The notes under the pieces: generated by a model | The model's database searches: none | Seen by the model: the letters and a program-made list of their open reading frames with translations, nothing else | What the model was told of the DNA's origin: nothing | Position numbers and translations under genes: made by a program | Shown here: positions 5,818 to 8,008 of the stretch, piece after piece | How positions within the stretch are numbered: the first letter of the stretch is position 1 | Layout of the letters: each line of letters opens with the position of its first letter | Assembly (NCBI GenBank): GCA_030045215.1 | Contig: JASIBJ010000719.1 | Coordinates: 1-8,008, forward strand | DNA: 8,008 bases | Reading direction: 5' to 3' | DNA from: Streptosporangiaceae bacterium | GTDB lineage: Bacteria > Actinomycetota > Actinomycetes > Streptosporangiales > Streptosporangiaceae

Positions 5818-6792
5818 CTAGCTTGCGGGGCTAAGGCTCGGCGAGGGAGCCGACTTGACTGGAGTCCCCGTTGCCGCGCAGGCCGGCGCGGGCCAGGTCT
5901 TGCTGACCTGCAGCGAGACCTCGGCGGGCGCCCACGGACTGGCGCCGGTCACGTACCAGCTGCCCGGCATGGACTTGCGGTTCACGCCCTGGCAGCGAGC
6001 GTTCTGGAACCAGTAATCGCCGACCGTGACGTGCCGCGCCGCGAGCAGCGCGATCACCGCCGCCGCGGTCTTGCCCACGAAGCTCAGGCCGTGCATGGCT
6101 TCGCCCGGAGCGGTGACCGGCCCGGTCGTTTCGTACAGCTCGCCGGGGCGGGCCGGCCGCCCGAAAGTAAGCACGGCCGCGCCCTTGAAGTCCAGCGGCA
6201 CCCTCACCCCAACTGGACAGACGCTGCCACCGCCGCCGGTCCAGCACTTGCCGACAGCCGTGATCGGCGTGATCTGCGGCCCGGTGGTCGGGGTGGAGTC
6301 ATAGACAAGCGTGCCGACCAGCGACGGTGAGGCCGGCACCAGCGTCAGCGTGATGTTCAGGCCAAGCTTGGCGAACACCGCCCGGTATCTGCGCGCGTCA
6401 GCAAGCGGGTTGGTCACGATCACGTCCAGGTAGCCGCCATGCCGGGTGACCGACATGACCGCCGCTTGCGCGGTCGGCGGGCCCACCGTTACCGGGCCGA
6501 CCTTCTGGCCTGGGCTGCTCAGAAACGCGGCAGCCAGGCCGGCTACTGCCAGCGCCCCCGCGACGGGCAGGCGGATGATCAGCCTGCGACGGGCGGGGCT
6601 GCGGTCGGCGAGGCGCCTTTTCGGCCGGCGGCCGGGCGGGCGGCGGCCGGTCGGGCGGCGATGGCCATGGCCCGTCGAGACCGGGAAGCCGGTGGCCGTG
6701 ATGTTGCCACCGAGGTCGGCCAGCGTGTCGGGGTCCGCCAGCCAGCCCGCCTCGGCGTCCGAGATCGGCGAGATTCGGGTCACGGGGTTCAT
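5818..6792 (-). CDS. Single-pass membrane protein, putative anti-sigma partner of the ECF sigma factor
   Basis: The 324-aa protein has a cytoplasmic N-terminal part (1-73), one membrane helix at about 74-92 and a long C-terminal part expected outside the membrane (about 93-324). The end of the cytoplasmic part is very basic (about 45-73, with TGRRPPGRRPKRR at 48-60), consistent with the N-in rule. The outer domain has four cysteines (183, 192, 267, 305) that could form two disulfides, and ends in a Ser/Pro tail. Its ATG overlaps the sigma gene stop by 4 nt (ATGA), so the two are translationally coupled, the usual sigma/anti-sigma arrangement. The Cys/His zinc motif of ZAS anti-sigma factors is absent. 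I recall uncharacterised actinobacterial proteins of similar layout beside ECF sigma genes, with a segment like LGLNITLTLVPASPSLVG (143-160). The anti-sigma role rests on context and topology, not on a recognised domain. Confidence 0.72.
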   Translation of the reverse strand: MNPVTRISPISDAEAGWLADPDTLADLGGNITATGFPVSTGHGHRRPTGRRPPGRRPKRRLADRSPARRRLIIRLPVAGALAVAGLAAAFLSSPGQKVGPVTVGPPTAQAAVMSVTRHGGYLDVIVTNPLADARRYRAVFAKLGLNITLTLVPASPSLVGTLVYDSTPTTGPQITPITAVGKCWTGGGGSVCPVGVRVPLDFKGAAVLTFGRPARPGELYETTGPVTAPGEAMHGLSFVGKTAAAVIALLAARHVTVGDYWFQNARCQGVNRKSMPGSWYVTGASPWAPAEVSLQVSKTWPAPACAATGTPVKSAPSPSLSPAS

Positions 6793-7364
6793 GCGATGTC
6801 TCCGTTCGCGAGGTAAGCGTGCGCCTGCGGCGGGCTGGTCTCGTGCTGCTTTATGCGGGCCAGTTCCTCGGCGAGCTTGCGCCGGGCTCGGTGCAGCCTG
6901 ATCCGGGCGGCGTTGCGGGAGCAGCCGAGCACCGCCGCGATCTGGTCATGGTCGAGACCCTCCCAGGCAACCAGCGCGAGCAGCTCCCGGTCGGGCTCCC
7001 GCAGCCGGCGGAAGGCCGAGCTGATCTCAGCCAGTTCACCCTCGAAGTCGGGCGGCCGGTAGTCACCGGCCAGGTCGGCCCGCAGCCTCTCTGCTAGGGC
7101 GCTGCGGCGGCGCTCACCCCTGCGGTAGTTCGCCAGCGTCCTGCGGGCGGTGCCATACAGCCACATCCGGGCCTGCTGGCCGGTCGGCAGATCGTCCAGG
7201 CGCCGCCAGGCGATCAGGAAGGTCTCGGCGAAAACATCCGCAGCGTCGTCGGTGTTGTCGGTGCGGCGCAACAAGTACCCGAGGACCTGCCGGTGGTTCG
7301 CGGCATACAGCTCATCGAAGCGGCGGCGCCGGTCGGTAGTGCGGGCGTCAGGGGATGACGGCAC
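6789..7364 (-). CDS. ECF-type RNA polymerase sigma factor
   Basis: This 191-aa group 4 sigma factor directs RNA polymerase to a set of promoters, probably after a surface or stress signal. The sigma-2 region spans about 16-82 (FDELYAANHRQVLGYLLRR at 16-34, then core-binding DAADVFAETFLIAWRRL at 40-56). The sigma-4 region spans about 114-165, with the -35-reading helix-turn-helix GLDHDQIAAVLGCSRNAARI (136-155) and RLHRARRKL (156-164). I chose GTG at 7364 because AAAGGAG sits 5 nt upstream and the sigma-2 domain begins 15 residues later. The frame stays open to 7697, but that extension lies over the neighbouring tRNA-editing gene and is low-complexity Arg/Gly-rich sequence. The stop overlaps the next gene's ATG by 4 nt. 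The promoter may be its own target, or it may read through from the upstream gene 59 nt away. Confidence 0.92.
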   Translation of the reverse strand: MPSSPDARTTDRRRRFDELYAANHRQVLGYLLRRTDNTDDAADVFAETFLIAWRRLDDLPTGQQARMWLYGTARRTLANYRRGERRRSALAERLRADLAGDYRPPDFEGELAEISSAFRRLREPDRELLALVAWEGLDHDQIAAVLGCSRNAARIRLHRARRKLAEELARIKQHETSPPQAHAYLANGDIA

Positions 7365-7369
7365 GATTA

Positions 7370-7376
7370 CTCCTTT
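7370..7376 (-). promoter_or_regulatory. Ribosome binding site of the sigma factor gene
   Basis: AAAGGAG on the minus strand lies five bases before the GTG at 7364. It decides the start of the sigma gene against the several upstream in-frame starts. Confidence 0.8.
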
Positions 7377-7381
7377 CGACA

Positions 7382-7397
7382 CCGGATACATGTCCGG
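7382..7397. promoter_or_regulatory. Imperfect 16-bp dyad upstream of the sigma gene
   Basis: CCGGATACATGTCCGG has CCGGA/TCCGG arms and 6 of 8 base pairs matching around the centre. It lies in the 59-bp gap between the tRNA-editing gene and the sigma gene, 5 bases upstream of the ribosome binding site on the minus strand. It could be an operator or a small RNA hairpin; nothing else supports either reading. Confidence 0.3.
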
Positions 7398-7423
7398 CGC
7401 ACCCAGGAGCATTTCGCCGCTGA

Positions 7424-8008
7424 CTAGTCGACTATCCGGATCCGCACCCGCCGGAACCCGCGGCCCTTGTTCTCGATCTTGGCGACCTCGATCTTGCCGA
7501 TCTGGCTGGTGGTCGCCACGTGCGTTCCGCCGTCGGCCTGCTGGTCCAGGCCGACGATGTCGACGATCCTGACCTCCTCGACGTCCTCGGGGACGAGGTT
7601 GGTAGCGGTCCTGATGATGTCCGGCAGGGCGAACGCCTCGGCCCGCGGCAGCACCCTGACGTCGATCCGCCGGTCCGCGCTGACCTCGGCGTTGCACGCC
7701 GCCTCGACCGCGTCCTTGAAGCCCTCAGGCAGCTCGGGCAGGTCGAAGTCCATGCGCGCGCTGAGCGGCTCCATGTTGCCGCCGGTGACCGGCACGTGGT
7801 AGTCGCGGAACACCACGCCACACAGGACATGGAGGCCGGAGTGGGTACGCATCAGGGCGGTCCGACGTGCATCCTCGACGGCACCGCGTACCTTCACCCC
7901 CGGTGTGGGTAGCGGGTCACCCTCGGCCGGGATCAGGTACAGGTCGTCGCCCTTGCGCACGCCCGCGATCCTGGTCTGGACACCACCCCAGAGCAGCACA
8001 CCCTCGTC
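7424..8008 (-). CDS. AlaX-type alanyl-tRNA editing protein (5' end outside window)
   Basis: This is a trans-editing hydrolase that removes wrongly attached amino acids (typically Ser or Gly) from tRNA-Ala, related to the editing domain of alanyl-tRNA synthetase. Counting the first visible codon (8008-8006) as 1, the zinc motif HxxxH is H56 and H60 in RTHSGLHVL. The second half is DGGTHVATT at 159-167, where AlaRS and characterised AlaX proteins have CGGTH, so Asp159 takes the place of a zinc-ligand Cys while His163 is kept. SARMDFDLPEL (82-92) and the C-terminal KIENKGRGFRRVRI are also family-like. The frame is open to the window edge. The GTG at 7999 is probably internal, because the preceding codons (DEG) fit the family N-terminal barrel, whose start is missing. 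The sigma gene follows 59 nt downstream on the same strand. Confidence 0.87.
   Translation of the reverse strand, partial: DEGVLLWGGVQTRIAGVRKGDDLYLIPAEGDPLPTPGVKVRGAVEDARRTALMRTHSGLHVLCGVVFRDYHVPVTGGNMEPLSARMDFDLPELPEGFKDAVEAACNAEVSADRRIDVRVLPRAEAFALPDIIRTATNLVPEDVEEVRIVDIVGLDQQADGGTHVATTSQIGKIEVAKIENKGRGFRRVRIRIVD

Noticed and set aside
7365..7697. An N-terminal extension of the sigma factor up to 7697
   Set aside because: The extension lies over the tRNA-editing gene in another frame and is Arg/Gly/Gln-rich. AAAGGAG before the GTG at 7364 and the domain boundary support the short form.

Overview
The window is about 8 kb of very GC-rich DNA with tightly packed genes, frequent GTG starts and strong G/C preference at third codon positions. 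It looks like an actinobacterial chromosome. The gene families agree: a BlaI/M56 pair, a Pat-type aminotransferase close to mycobacterial Pat, a NrtR-type Nudix regulator, and an ECF sigma factor overlapping a membrane protein. I see no insertion sequences, CRISPR arrays, tRNAs or rRNAs. The species cannot be named from this.

Layout. (1) Positions 3154 to 1, minus strand: a leftward cluster of a NrtR-like Nudix/winged-helix regulator, a PLP-dependent aromatic-amino-acid/histidinol-phosphate aminotransferase, a GNAT acetyltransferase and a RimK-like ATP-grasp ligase whose 3' end runs off the window. (2) Positions 3155-3292: a 138-bp divergent control region rich in short palindromes. (3) Positions 3293-4276, plus strand: a solitary DNA cytosine-5 methyltransferase. 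(4) Positions 4379-5722, plus strand: a BlaI-family repressor followed 3 nt later by an M56 membrane metalloprotease, a signalling pair. (5) Positions 5723-5817: a convergent junction with a perfect 12-bp inverted repeat, probably a terminator for both sides. (6) Positions 7364-5818, minus strand: an ECF sigma factor overlapping by 4 nt (ATGA) a single-pass membrane protein that probably regulates it. (7) Positions 8008-7424, minus strand: an AlaX-type alanyl-tRNA editing protein whose 5' end lies outside the window.

How they work together. Two separate signal-transduction modules lie either side of the terminator: BlaI with its protease, and the sigma factor with its membrane partner. The leftward cluster places a regulator expected to sense an ADP-ribose-like ligand ahead of amino-acid metabolism and acyl/ligase enzymes. 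Three unrelated genes (nrtR-like, methyltransferase, blaI) each have a TAnnnT -10 element ending exactly 6 nt before the start codon and no ribosome binding site, so they are probably leaderless. The downstream cistrons aminotransferase and M56 protease, and the sigma gene, have clear Shine-Dalgarno sequences instead.

Most of the window is recognisable. The points most worth a second look are the degenerate Nudix box, the Cys-to-Asp change at a zinc-ligand position of the AlaX protein, the non-standard sigma-factor partner, the palindromes between the regulator and the orphan methyltransferase, and the unexplained GNAT/ATP-grasp pair.
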